Shown piece by piece: positions 33,704 to 42,870 of a stretch of 64,000 nt of DNA (position 1 is its first letter; each line of letters begins with the position of its first letter). Made by a program: the position numbers and the translations under genes. The stretch is from Fluviicola sp. Its GTDB lineage: Bacteria > Bacteroidota > Bacteroidia > Flavobacteriales_D > Crocinitomicaceae. The notes below the pieces were generated by a model. The model was given only the letters and a program-made list of their open reading frames with translations. It was not told the origin of the DNA and made no database searches. The stretch lies in the NCBI GenBank assembly GCA_029866325.1, contig JARWZO010000027.1, positions 186,001 to 250,000 on the forward strand, written 5' to 3'.

Positions 33704-35047
33704 TTATCGCATTAGAACAAAACGGTTATTGAGCTGTTTTTCATTGTTTTGAAAATGAATAATATAGGTGCCATATACAAAGTCTGTTAAATCAATTTGC
33801 AGATTGTTAGCACCCGCAACTGAACTGCGGTATCGCAATTGACCTTGTAAATCGTAAATATGTAGTTCACCATTGGTATATTCAACAGGTAATCGAATTT
33901 CTAAAAAATCAGTTACAGGATTTGGAAATACTTCAATTAAACCGTTGTCGTCCGTATTGATTTCGGATAATCCCACAATTTCAGAAGTCGCATATCCGAT
34001 TTCCCAATAATAATCGAGCGATGCAGCTGGCAACGGATCCAAATCTCGTCCGGTATACCACATTTTATAGGTGTTGCCATCATTCAGTACACTTGGAAAT
34101 GAAGACAGGATTTGGTCCCATTCACCCGGATTCCCACGTTGCAAAACAGGATTGAGTGGCGATTTAGACCAGTTAATTCCATCAGAAGAAGTCGCATATC
34201 CGACTTGTTGATCGTAATACGTATCATTTTGTCCACCACCATACCACATGCGGTATTCATTCCCTTCTTTAATCACATGCGGATCTTGAACATAAATACT
34301 ATCCCATGTTGCAACACCTGTTACAATAACCGGATTGTTGACATATTTTGTCCAAAAAATGCCATCGGTTGAAGTTGCATAACCAATGTTTGCTTTTCCA
34401 TCTGTTCCGCTTCCATCAACAGTAACATCATAACCGCAATACCACATTTTGTAGTTATTTCCTTCTTTAATAACAGAAGGTCCTTCTAGAAAGCCATTGT
34501 CCCATTCAGACCCTGCACCAACTTGTAAAACAGGTGTTGGATATTTTGTCCAACTAATTCCGTCGGGTGAATAGGCATAACCAATTTCATAGCGATAGTC
34601 ATTAAAGGTTTGTCCGGCATACCACATTTTATAGCGTTCAGTTGAAGGCGCAGCACTATCAATAAGTATCGAAACCGTTTCTACTCCTAATGAATCCCAT
34701 CCGCCACTGTAAGAGATATCAAGCACAGGATTAGCCACATATTTATCCCAGGTAACTCCATCGGTTGATGTTGCATAACAAATACGTGAACGCATAAGTG
34801 TATCCGGCGGATAATTAAAACCACCTCCGGTATACCACATTTTGTAGGTGTTGCCTTCTTTTAGAACCCAGCAGTCGCTAATGGCATACAAATCTTTTGG
34901 CAATGAAGCAATGGTTGTGTCTCTTCGTAAAACAGGATTGTTGGCATCCTTTATCCAATTTGTTTGAGCGAACACCGAGCTAAGGCTAAACAAAAGAGAA
35001 ATAATGGTTAGAAAAACATACCGACGAGAGCCATTGATATTCTTCAT
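33704..35047 (-). CDS. T9SS-exported five-bladed beta-propeller protein (glycosidase-like)
   Basis: The 447-aa protein has a signal peptide (KYVFLT.. to VFAQ) and five repeats of the form YKMWYTGG ... IGYATSTDGI.W.KY..NPV, each a propeller blade, with the opening NWIKDANNPVLRR completing the last blade. The fold resembles GH43/GH62/GH130-type glycosidases and arabinanases, but no conserved acidic catalytic triad could be placed with certainty. The end (residues about 370-447, VFPNPVTDFLEIRL to FVLMR) is a T9SS type A sorting domain, so it is secreted or attached to the surface. The ATG at 35047 is chosen; a second ATG at 35050 overlaps the upstream stop. Confidence 0.85.
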   Translation of the reverse strand: MKNINGSRRYVFLTIISLLFSLSSVFAQTNWIKDANNPVLRRDTTIASLPKDLYAISDCWVLKEGNTYKMWYTGGGFNYPPDTLMRSRICYATSTDGVTWDKYVANPVLDISYSGGWDSLGVETVSILIDSAAPSTERYKMWYAGQTFNDYRYEIGYAYSPDGISWTKYPTPVLQVGAGSEWDNGFLEGPSVIKEGNNYKMWYCGYDVTVDGSGTDGKANIGYATSTDGIFWTKYVNNPVIVTGVATWDSIYVQDPHVIKEGNEYRMWYGGGQNDTYYDQQVGYATSSDGINWSKSPLNPVLQRGNPGEWDQILSSFPSVLNDGNTYKMWYTGRDLDPLPAASLDYYWEIGYATSEIVGLSEINTDDNGLIEVFPNPVTDFLEIRLPVEYTNGELHIYDLQGQLRYRSSVAGANNLQIDLTDFVYGTYIIHFQNNEKQLNNRFVLMR

Positions 35048-35613
35048 CATTCCGGGTTATTTACAATTACTTCTGCTGAAATTGCTTCCTTTTTTTCAAT
35101 CGCAGTTTTATGCCTGTCTTTCACTTCTTTTACCAGATCATCGAAGTTGTAGATCAGTGTTTTGGATGTTACAGCAACCATTGTACCCTGCACTTTCATG
35201 TTGTTGCGAACATAGCGTCCTTTTTTACCTTTTACACGGTCTAAAATGGATCTTGGATCTCTAACGTACACGAGCAGGACCTTGCTGTTGATTGCAAATG
35301 TTTCTACTTTGACAGTTGTCATTTCATCCCATCTGATCAACCCAAGTTCGGTAGAAGCCGTATTATCAATAATTCCTTCGTCGGAGATGATAAACCCAAC
35401 AGGAATCCTGATTTTTTTAAGATTATACAAGATCGAGAAAACAAAAATAGACATCACGGCAGCGGTAATACCAATCATTAGCAGCGGATGCATTACTTGC
35501 TGACTATAGGCAACAAATGCCATCAGGTAAATACCATATAGAATGAGAATCGAACTCAAAACGACTGCGATTTTCATTCTTGTTTTGTTTAGTGGAATTT
35601 CAATTGTGCTCAT
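35047..35613 (-). CDS. STM3941-family membrane protein
   Basis: The 188-aa protein has two membrane segments (about 14-34 and 42-62) and a soluble PH-like strand region (GFIISDEGIIDNTASTELGLIRWDEMTTVKVE), the arrangement of the STM3941 family, which is of unknown function. It is co-transcribed with the beta-propeller gene, whose ATG overlaps its stop (AATGATGA). Confidence 0.72.
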   Translation of the reverse strand: MSTIEIPLNKTRMKIAVVLSSILILYGIYLMAFVAYSQQVMHPLLMIGITAAVMSIFVFSILYNLKKIRIPVGFIISDEGIIDNTASTELGLIRWDEMTTVKVETFAINSKVLLVYVRDPRSILDRVKGKKGRYVRNNMKVQGTMVAVTSKTLIYNFDDLVKEVKDRHKTAIEKKEAISAEVIVNNPE

Positions 35614-35704
35614 CTTGTTGGGGTTTTAAAAGTTGTATAATTATTCTTTACGTTTATGAATCGAGTTTGTTTTCTTGAATATAAATCGCCTATTGATCAA
35701 TAAC

Positions 35705-36199
35705 TTAGAATAACTCATCCATCAGTGCATTAATTTTTTCAGCGTCTTCTAAAGGGACAATTGTAATAGGATGACTATCGCTTTCTAATGCAAATTCAAC
35801 AATACTGAGGTCAAATTCAGTTAAACGATCATCGGCATCCATTAACAATTCAGCCATACCATCAGCATCTTCCTCGTCTTCATCATCAAACAATTCATCC
35901 TCGATTTCACCTTTTGAAAGTACAATGATAGCCTCATTTAAAGCTTCTACATCTGCTTTCCAGTCCAACTCAAACAAATGACCATGTTCTTCTAGTTTAT
36001 CAAGCAGGTAACAAAGTGTTTGTTCAGGGTTACCAGCCTTTGTAATGTTTCTGTTGCTGAAATGTTGTGGGCTGTGTTTTGCAAAGAACCCTTCCGGATC
36101 GTTATCTGATTCAACGAGTTCGCTGGCCAGCTCTTTGCTCAACGATTCATCATGTGTTAATAAAAACACAAACGTATAATAGTTTTTTTCACTTTTCAT
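35705..36199 (-). CDS. Acidic cytoplasmic protein, unknown function
   Basis: The 164-aa protein has no signal peptide and no recognised domain. It is strongly acidic with a DELFDDEDEEDADG stretch near 105-118, and the flanks are helical with a regular Leu pattern. It stands alone on the minus strand. No function is offered. Confidence 0.55.
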   Translation of the reverse strand: MKSEKNYYTFVFLLTHDESLSKELASELVESDNDPEGFFAKHSPQHFSNRNITKAGNPEQTLCYLLDKLEEHGHLFELDWKADVEALNEAIIVLSKGEIEDELFDDEDEEDADGMAELLMDADDRLTEFDLSIVEFALESDSHPITIVPLEDAEKINALMDELF

Positions 36200-36273
36200 G
36201 AACGACTTTTTGGTTCTTGTAAATTCTGTGAGAACATCTTTTGCTAGTCCTTGAGGTTTTAAAAGTCATGTAT

Positions 36274-36723
36274 TTATGGGAGTTTGTTTGATTTTACCTT
36301 TATTTTTGAAATTGTTTTAGCGGTTGACTTTGTTGGTTTGTCCATGTCTTTGATCGCAAATGCGATGGCTTCCCGTATCAAAGCCGTTACTTCCGAATTT
36401 CGGTAATCGGCTGGTGTTTTAATATCAATGTGTCGAATCAAATTACCGGTTCCCGTAAGTAAATTGTTCGGATCGTTTAACAAAGCGCCTTTGTTGAAAC
36501 CTAGGTTCACATGATTGGTGTAAATGGGTAACATACAAAAGGCATCCGAGAGTTTGTCGGAAATGGAAAACACCGAAGTTAAAGCATGTGTATGATAGAC
36601 CAATTCATTGCAATCCGGCGCTAATTCAAGCATATACTGACGTGCATCGCTGAACAGATCAATCACTTCCTGCGATTTTAAATCGAGTATAAATTGAAAG
36701 TCGGGATGTATTGGTCTTACCAT
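36274..36723 (-). CDS. DUF1801 domain protein
   Basis: From the ATG at 36723 the protein is 149 aa. It matches the DUF1801/YdhG-like fold: an N-terminal helix (FQFILDLKSQEVIDLFSDARQYMLEL), a central YTNHVNLGFNKGALLNDPNNLLTGTG with the usual small-residue turn, and a C-terminal helix RNSEVTALIREAIAFAIKDM. The family has no proven role, though some members bind iron or sit in repair or stress contexts. A longer frame reaching 36831 is not supported. Confidence 0.75.
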   Translation of the reverse strand: MVRPIHPDFQFILDLKSQEVIDLFSDARQYMLELAPDCNELVYHTHALTSVFSISDKLSDAFCMLPIYTNHVNLGFNKGALLNDPNNLLTGTGNLIRHIDIKTPADYRNSEVTALIREAIAFAIKDMDKPTKSTAKTISKIKVKSNKLP

Positions 36724-36852
36724 GTTTTGTTGAGTCGCAGGGTTGTTTTCGTTTGTTAAACGGACTAATTTAATAAAAAAATAATGGTTTATCCCTTCCG
36801 CTAAAATGTTCGTTACCAAGCAGTGAACCAATTACCTTGGCGATTTTTCGAT

Positions 36853-37389
36853 TCAATTGTCATTGGAAATCGCCACCATCCGGTCGATGGAAATGAGCAG
36901 TTGTCCCTGACTATCGTACATTGGATTATGAATGTTCTTGTTTTCAATTCGATAGGCGATGGCTGCAATTTGGATGGAATGTTCACCTTCCAATTGAAGC
37001 ACCAATTCATACGGGATGTACTGTTTTTCTCCGATTTGTTCCAATTCATCATCCAGATCGTAATACCAGTTCCAGGTTGTTTGTACCGATGCCACTGCAG
37101 ATCCGATGATTCCATCCGGTAGTAATTCTGCGGTTGGGATTTGGTAAAAATCGAGTTTACCCAGAAGAGTTTCAATTGTGTTTGTAGTAAGAACCACTAA
37201 TTCCAACTCTTCGCTCCAACCGATCACCAATTGATAATCGTTGAACGTCAACACGACACCGCCGTCGATAACCACCTGACTTTTGGGGCTGAAGACAAAA
37301 TAATTATCACTCACATTGAAGAATTGTATGTCAGTAAGAGCCTGACCTATCAGCTTCGACTCCAGTTCCTCCGTTTCATTTATCGTCAT
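36853..37389 (-). CDS. Protein of unknown function
   Basis: The 178-aa protein from the ATG at 37389 is rich in Ile/Leu/Val strands and has no signal peptide or known domain. A frame reaching 37497 crosses a perfect minus-strand -7 box at 37443-37450 and is rejected. It diverges from the alpha/beta-hydrolase gene and ends 129 bases before the DUF1801 start. Confidence 0.55.
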   Translation of the reverse strand: MTINETEELESKLIGQALTDIQFFNVSDNYFVFSPKSQVVIDGGVVLTFNDYQLVIGWSEELELVVLTTNTIETLLGKLDFYQIPTAELLPDGIIGSAVASVQTTWNWYYDLDDELEQIGEKQYIPYELVLQLEGEHSIQIAAIAYRIENKNIHNPMYDSQGQLLISIDRMVAISNDN

Positions 37390-37442
37390 TATATTCTTTA
37401 TTAAGGATTGTTTACTAGCGGTAACCAGCTCGTTTTTAGTTT

Positions 37443-37450
37443 CAAATATA
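37443..37450 (-). promoter_or_regulatory. -7 element that decides the start of the unknown gene
   Basis: TATATTTG is an exact TAnnTTTG on the minus strand, about 54 bases before the ATG at 37389. Confidence 0.5.
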
Positions 37451-37583
37451 CCCAAATCCGCCTCTTCAGGATTGTCGATCAGCTGTGAAATCTGCAATTC
37501 TTTTCAGACATCGTGTAAAACATTCCGCTGCTTCATACAGTAGGTTTACAGTTGGTAAAAGACCAATTAAAGTACAACTCACC

Positions 37584-38402
37584 ATGGAAACAGTAGCTAA
37601 AGGAACTAATTTGATTGCAGTAATAGACAACTTTGATTTATCGTATGATGAGTTCGGAGAAGGAAATACGCCGATTATCTTTTTACACGGTTATCCTTTT
37701 AGTAAAGCAATGTGGCAGGGGCAATTGGAATTTCTAAAATCGAAGCACCGCGTTATTGCATGTGATATCAGAGGTTTTGGAAGGTCGAAAGACGAAGAAT
37801 CTACCCTTAGTATTGATTTGTTTGCGGATGATTTGATCGCGTTTATGGACAAACTGACGATTGAGAAAGCAGTTATTTGCGGCTTGTCGATGGGCGGTTT
37901 TATTGCGTTGGATGCTTTGAAGAAATTCCCGAATCGGTTTGAAGCCTTGATTTTATGCGACACGCAATGCATTGCCGATACAGATGAGGTGAAAGCGAAA
38001 CGCTACAAGATTATTGACGAAATCACCTTTTCCGGAGTAACCGAATTCAACGAAGGATTTGTAAAAAGCGTGTTCCACAAAGATTCATTGGCAACTAAAT
38101 CAGATATCGTTGAGCGATTGCGCAATGTGGTGTTTTCGAATTCACAGCGAATCATTACAATGGGCTTAACTGCACTTGCCGGGCGCACAGAAACGTGCTC
38201 TATACTTAGTAAGATCACCATTCCGACATTGATCATCTGTGGTAGAGAAGACGCCGTAACGCCACTCGAACAATCCGAAAGTATACACGCTACCATCAAA
38301 GGATCGGTACTGAAGGTAATTGACAAAGCAGGACATGTATCCAATCTGGAACAGCCAGATGAGTTCAATAAATACGTACTTGATTTCCTGACGGTTTTGT
38401 AG
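37584..38402 (+). CDS. Alpha/beta hydrolase
   Basis: The 272-aa protein, from the ATG at 37584, shows the full alpha/beta-hydrolase set: oxyanion-region LHGYPFSK, nucleophile elbow CGLSMGGFI (Ser near 98), acid in ICGREDAVTP and histidine in KAGHVSNLEQPDEF. The pattern is that of the peroxidase/esterase branch, and the substrate is unknown. The longer frame from 37485 adds 33 residues without a hydrolase N-terminus and is rejected. It diverges from the unknown gene. Confidence 0.88.
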   Translation: METVAKGTNLIAVIDNFDLSYDEFGEGNTPIIFLHGYPFSKAMWQGQLEFLKSKHRVIACDIRGFGRSKDEESTLSIDLFADDLIAFMDKLTIEKAVICGLSMGGFIALDALKKFPNRFEALILCDTQCIADTDEVKAKRYKIIDEITFSGVTEFNEGFVKSVFHKDSLATKSDIVERLRNVVFSNSQRIITMGLTALAGRTETCSILSKITIPTLIICGREDAVTPLEQSESIHATIKGSVLKVIDKAGHVSNLEQPDEFNKYVLDFLTVL

Positions 38403-38454
38403 TAAGCGATAATAGGAGTATGATCAATAGTGTTGTCTTCATAGTAATCCAATG

Positions 38455-39027
38455 TTATTCTTGTTGCAGCCAATTAAATTTTCCGTTTTTCCAAAATATG
38501 AAGCCACCGCCACATGACTCAAGTGCATGAACATAGATTGCATCATAATCCAGTACCACTTTTTCGCTTTCAGGAACCTGATCCAACGACCTAAAATCGT
38601 CTTCGTAGTTTGACCAAAGTATTTCTCCGCCTTTAACTGTTTCAAATTTTCCTGCCCAACTATAATCAATACCCATTGGTAATTCATCGTTTCCAGTTCC
38701 TAAAAAATGAAAACGATTCTTTTTTCCGGCGCGAATGACGCATATTTTAACCGTATCATTGCGTGAGAGCATAATAGCTAAGTCGTTGGTTTTAGTACCG
38801 TAAAAATCACCTTCTATTGCAAAGTCTTTAAACCCTGTGAAGACTTTATACTTAGATAGTTCAGGGAATTTTGTCAACAATTCAGCGACACTTTCTTTGT
38901 CGATGTTTGAAGAGAACTCGTTGTTTTTGTTCGATTTTTCTGTTTGTGCTGCCTTGATTTTTTTGGTGCTACTTTCGCTGCAAGAGAAGCAAAAGAATAC
39001 TAAAATCAACAAAGGTAATCGTTTCAT
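38455..39027 (-). CDS. Lipoprotein of unknown function
   Basis: The 190-aa protein starts MKRLPLLILVFFCFSC, with Cys16 in a good lipobox. A Lys/Asn/Ser linker leads to a domain with DFAIEGDFYGTKTNDLAIMLSRNDTVKICVI, and a C-terminal SCGGGFIFWKNGKFNWLQQE that is conserved in small Bacteroidota lipoproteins. No domain name can be given. It converges on the alpha/beta-hydrolase gene with a 52-base gap. Confidence 0.65.
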   Translation of the reverse strand: MKRLPLLILVFFCFSCSESSTKKIKAAQTEKSNKNNEFSSNIDKESVAELLTKFPELSKYKVFTGFKDFAIEGDFYGTKTNDLAIMLSRNDTVKICVIRAGKKNRFHFLGTGNDELPMGIDYSWAGKFETVKGGEILWSNYEDDFRSLDQVPESEKVVLDYDAIYVHALESCGGGFIFWKNGKFNWLQQE

Positions 39028-39138
39028 ATTAAATGGTCTTTGACGAAAACACAGTAATTAATTATGCAACTAAGTTCGAAATTTAAACAGGCTCTAAGTT
39101 TCACAACCGATCTAGAAAAGCTTAAAGTCAAAATTTAG

Positions 39139-40578
39139 TTAGTTGTTAATGACCAATTTTCCCGTAGCGATAAGCTCAGTTGCCGATTTTATACAATAAG
39201 TATAAATACCATTCGATAATGTTGAAACATCCAATTTGAGTTCTTGAGTGATATTTTTAGCCAATACAACCTGTTTTCCTTGCAGGTCTGAAATAATAAT
39301 TTCAAGTTCCTCTGAACCCGTATTTGCAGTTGAAAAAACAACAGTTTTGTTTGTTGGGTTAGGATAAACCGAATAAGAAACCAGTTGTTTTGGTGAAGAA
39401 ATGGAGTTTGTTGGGTTACAAGCAGGGTTACCAACCCCGGATGTTGAAAGTGTAAGCCCATAGTCAAACAACAATTCCAGAATTGGAGAGGCTTCACTTT
39501 CAGCATTTGCCAATACAGCAATTCCGGTGTTAGTTGTGAGGTCAAAAAACATTTCTGTACTTATTCCCAACTCGCCACCGTTATGTCCCCAAAGTGTTAC
39601 GTTACCAGAAGTGACATTAAATGTTTCCTGATAGAATTGAAGACCTTGGGTTGGTTCAATTGCCGGTATTTGTGCTGTAAGCGCATTGTTTAGACTAGAA
39701 GTAGAAAGCAGTTGCTCACCATTAAAAGAACCTTCTTGAAGTATTGTGATCATAAAATTTGCCAGATCTTTTGCATTAGAGCGCAGCATACCATTCGGGT
39801 AATCTGCAAATCCGTAATGCGCAATAGGTTCGAATTGGTTGGCTACATAATCATGCGGATTAGCAAGCATGTTTAAGTTTTGATACTCAGAAAGGAACCA
39901 ATGTGTATTGTTCATGCATAGTTGATCAAAAATGTGTTGTTCACAGTAGACATTGAAAGGCATTCCTGAAATGATTTCTACCAGATAACCTTCAAGAGCA
40001 GTTCCCATGTTTGAGTATTCATAAACGGTGCCGGGCTGATTGGGTAAAAAATTCTGTAACGCATCATAATCTGCACCAGATGTAGAAAGATACCGCTGGA
40101 CGCAATCGGCCAGAGTAATGGAAGGATCACCGCTATAATTGTAATAATTATCCATCACGTCACTGTCTAAAATAGAAGCGGTATGTGTTAAAAGCATTTT
40201 AAATGTAATGGGTGTATTTTCATAACCCGGCACTGTCACTGAAAAGGGGAGATGATCGTTTATAGGATCATCAAGTGCAATTAATCCGTCTTCCACCAAT
40301 TGCAGAAGAGCTACTCCGGTGAATACTTTAGAAACAGAGGCTAGCATCAATGATGTTGTATCAGTAAGTAGGGTTGATAGGTCGGTATTGGCAAAACCGT
40401 ACGATTCTACCCAAACTATTTCACCATCTTTTACCACTACGGTTGATACGCCTGGTAAGTTATTCAAATTCATTATGTTCGATATCTCGGCGTCAATTGT
40501 TGATGAGGGATTTGGATTTTGAGCGGTAGCAGCTAACTGTAAGTTTACAACAGCGAATAAAAGAATTAATTGCTTCAT
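39139..40578 (-). CDS. T9SS-exported serine hydrolase (beta-lactamase class C/DD-peptidase type)
   Basis: The 479-aa protein has a signal peptide (MKQLILLFAVVNLQLAATAQ), the active-site SVSK (81-84, Ser81 nucleophile), YSN (188-190) and an HNGG near 333 in place of the KTG/HxG motif. That is the full class C beta-lactamase/DD-carboxypeptidase set, usually esterase or peptidase rather than true lactamase. Its end (YPNPTNKTVVF ... GKLVINN, about 405-479) is a T9SS sorting domain, so it is exported to the surface or outside. It is monocistronic. Confidence 0.9.
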   Translation of the reverse strand: MKQLILLFAVVNLQLAATAQNPNPSSTIDAEISNIMNLNNLPGVSTVVVKDGEIVWVESYGFANTDLSTLLTDTTSLMLASVSKVFTGVALLQLVEDGLIALDDPINDHLPFSVTVPGYENTPITFKMLLTHTASILDSDVMDNYYNYSGDPSITLADCVQRYLSTSGADYDALQNFLPNQPGTVYEYSNMGTALEGYLVEIISGMPFNVYCEQHIFDQLCMNNTHWFLSEYQNLNMLANPHDYVANQFEPIAHYGFADYPNGMLRSNAKDLANFMITILQEGSFNGEQLLSTSSLNNALTAQIPAIEPTQGLQFYQETFNVTSGNVTLWGHNGGELGISTEMFFDLTTNTGIAVLANAESEASPILELLFDYGLTLSTSGVGNPACNPTNSISSPKQLVSYSVYPNPTNKTVVFSTANTGSEELEIIISDLQGKQVVLAKNITQELKLDVSTLSNGIYTYCIKSATELIATGKLVINN

Positions 40579-40971
40579 TTTTTTTGAATTTACTGATTCA
40601 CATTAGTACAACTTCACGATAGTTTTCGTGCTAAATTGAAACGAAAGGTAAGAAAGTTTTGTTTAGAAATCGAATTCAGATGAGTAAGCTTTTCATGAAT
40701 TGTTGATGCATTTAATATAGAGCAATTGGTAAATCTTGAACTAGATAATTGACGATCGTTATGATTGATTTAACCAACGTGTATGTTGCTTAAACGAACG
40801 GTTGACTCTCACCGGTGAATTGAACAACATTCATGGTTTACCTCATGAGTATATTTCTGACCGGAACTTCGTCAGCATCGGCAGGCTCTTTTCACGACCC
40901 CACTTTAGGTATTAAATGATTCCATGTTTTTGGTTAAAAACACATTTCTCATTAACAAAAATAGCGTGTAC
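40579..40971. other. Intergenic region with no gene seen
   Basis: There are 393 bases between the serine hydrolase start and the rhomboid stop. No coding frame of convincing length, clear promoter or hairpin was found. The stretch around 40800-40905 is slightly richer in GC than its surroundings. Confidence 0.5.
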
Positions 40972-41820
40972 TCAATTCCTCTTCCGCTTAGAATAATCAT
41001 CCAGTTTTTGCCGTTCTTTTTTAGATAAACTATTGATTCCTTTGGCGCTTATTTTGTCCAATAATCGGTCAATTTCTTGCTGCTGGGCCAATTTGTTTTC
41101 GTTGTATTGGTGATCGATGTCAATATGCTTTTTTTGAGATTTGAAAAAGGTGTTGTCGATGAAAAGTATGTGCGGTCTTGTTACAATCAGATAAATGAAA
41201 AGCAACGTAGGAATAGCAATTAACAGAATGGGAAGATAATTCTCAACCAATGAATGCGGTTTCAACAGAATGGCGATGAGCAGTCCAATGAGGGCTCCTC
41301 CTAAATGCGCTTCATGACCGATATTGTCTTTTTTGGACTTGATTCCGTAGATCGAATAAGCAACGAAACCGATTCCGTACAACCAACTCGGAATAAAGAA
41401 CGGAAGTATAAAAAAACGGATGCCAAGGTCAGGAAATAGGGCGATGGAAGCGAAAATAACACCGCATACCGCTCCGGAAGCACCAACAGCACTGTAATCA
41501 CCATGAAAACGATGGACAACAATGGCAAGTAGATTCCCACCGATTAAACTAGCGAAATAAACTAACACAAAGCCAATGCTTCCAAGTTGGTGTTCTAAAA
41601 GACCGCTGAAAGCGAATAAGCTGAACATGTTAAAGAACAAATGAGTCCAACTGACGTGCAAAAAACCGGAAGTAATGAGTCTTTTATATTCCTTGTAAAT
41701 CAGGATTCGGTCAATTTCAAATTTATAGGCATCTAGAAAGGAGTGATTCGTAATCCCTCTATACGAAACCACGATGTTTACTAGTATCAATACGATTCCA
41801 ACTATTCCTAGCTCTGCCAT
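40972..41820 (-). CDS. Rhomboid family intramembrane serine protease
   Basis: The 282-aa protein has six membrane segments. Catalytic Ser115 lies in GASGAVCG and His172 in EAHLGGALIG, with the oxyanion His60/Asn64 in HVSWTHLFFNMFS, so the active site is complete. The C-terminal 45 residues (QQEIDRLLDKISAKGINSLSKKERQKLDDYSKR) are a tail typical of Bacteroidota rhomboids. Rhomboids cleave transmembrane segments of other proteins; the substrate is unknown. Confidence 0.92.
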   Translation of the reverse strand: MAELGIVGIVLILVNIVVSYRGITNHSFLDAYKFEIDRILIYKEYKRLITSGFLHVSWTHLFFNMFSLFAFSGLLEHQLGSIGFVLVYFASLIGGNLLAIVVHRFHGDYSAVGASGAVCGVIFASIALFPDLGIRFFILPFFIPSWLYGIGFVAYSIYGIKSKKDNIGHEAHLGGALIGLLIAILLKPHSLVENYLPILLIAIPTLLFIYLIVTRPHILFIDNTFFKSQKKHIDIDHQYNENKLAQQQEIDRLLDKISAKGINSLSKKERQKLDDYSKRKRN

Positions 41821-41890
41821 GCCATGCGATTGTTGATGGTGTCCAAATTAATTCGTCACATTTTTACTTCGATTTCAAAGATAACAGAGT

Positions 41891-42247
41891 TTAAACACTC
41901 TGCCCAAACGTCAACAAATTGTGATCAGGATCCAGTAACGAAAACTCTTTTTGTCCCCAAGGTTTCAGTTGCAAAGATCCGTTTGGGTGAATGCTTATGT
42001 GTTGATCCAGCAATGATTGATACACTGTATCTATATCATTGGTACGGATGTACACCTGTCCGTAATTCTCTTTCGGATCTAATTCTTTGAACAGAAAAAA
42101 ATGAAGCTGAATCGCGTCTTTTTGCACCATAAGATAATCCTCAAAGTCGGCATTTCCGAATACGTCAAAGCCAAGTTGGTTAACGTAATAATCGTGTGTG
42201 ATCGCTTTGTTGCGCATTGGGAGTTTCGGATGAACGGATGTGAGCAT
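41891..42247 (-). CDS. Glyoxalase/bleomycin-resistance (VOC) family protein
   Basis: The 118-aa protein follows the VOC beta-alpha-beta-beta-beta order: KLPMRNKAITHDYYVNQLGFDVFGNADFEDYLMVQKDAIQLHFFLF and a second half ENYGQVYIRTNDIDTVYQSLLDQH... FSLLDPDHNLLTFGQ. It resembles bleomycin-resistance-type binders more than glyoxalase I. Metal ligands are only partly visible. Ligand unknown. Confidence 0.82.
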   Translation of the reverse strand: MLTSVHPKLPMRNKAITHDYYVNQLGFDVFGNADFEDYLMVQKDAIQLHFFLFKELDPKENYGQVYIRTNDIDTVYQSLLDQHISIHPNGSLQLKPWGQKEFSLLDPDHNLLTFGQSV

Positions 42248-42344
42248 GGTTTATTTTGTTAGTTAAGGAACCTTAGTCTGCAAATCGGTTTAAATACGGA
42301 AAGATCGCTTGAGAATTTCATGGCTTTGCAGGTTTAAAGTAAGG

Positions 42345-42848
42345 TTATTGATACAGATAAGGTTCCTTATTCAGGGTCATTTTCCGAATGTTCTCCAACA
42401 CGTGCTTCATATATGTTCGCCAAAACAATTTGGTGAAGAGCCAATTCAACGGATACAATAACACATTGGTTGAATGCAGGGTGTATGTGTAGTCGATTTG
42501 TATTTTGTTGGGTTCTAGTTCGGTGGTTTTCCATTCACCTACGAATTTTGAGAAACTAAGCATCCATGCTTGAAAGTCGCTGACTTCAATTTTCCAGTAT
42601 TCATTTTCTATCCGTTCAATGACGGTGTCAATAGAAGTAAATCCACCTTTTTGAGTCAACGATTTTGCCGTAAACACCTTTTTGGAAGAACCGGGTTTTC
42701 CCCAGTTTTCATCGTCGGTGCAGTGGGTGACTTTCGGCGTCACGCCATAACCGGTGTGAACTTTTGAGATATCACACAGCATGGGAGTCTTGAAAGCTCG
42801 CTCGAGAGAACATGTGTAGATGGTTGAAATGGTAACTGTTGAGGTCAT
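42345..42848 (-). CDS. SRPBCC (START/Bet v1-like) family protein
   Basis: The 167-aa protein begins with STVTISTIYTCSLERAFKTPML and continues with the strand-rich KKVFTAKSLTQKGGFTSIDTVIERIENEYWKIEVSDFQ, then a long C-terminal helix (LNWLFTKLFWRTYMKHVLENIRKM). This is the SRPBCC layout, which binds hydrophobic ligands. It lies 22 bases upstream of the stop of the PAS histidine kinase gene on the same strand, so they may form a unit. Confidence 0.78.
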   Translation of the reverse strand: MTSTVTISTIYTCSLERAFKTPMLCDISKVHTGYGVTPKVTHCTDDENWGKPGSSKKVFTAKSLTQKGGFTSIDTVIERIENEYWKIEVSDFQAWMLSFSKFVGEWKTTELEPNKIQIDYTYTLHSTNVLLYPLNWLFTKLFWRTYMKHVLENIRKMTLNKEPYLYQ

Positions 42849-42870
42849 AGCTTAGTTTATTGCGAGTAAA

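Noticed and set aside
39139-40578. A true class C beta-lactamase
   Set aside because: The third motif is HNGG and the protein is T9SS-exported; most such proteins are esterases or peptidases, so lactam hydrolysis is not claimed.
41824-42090. An 88-codon plus-strand frame overlapping the VOC gene
   Set aside because: It is the antisense shadow of the VOC gene and has no start-site support.
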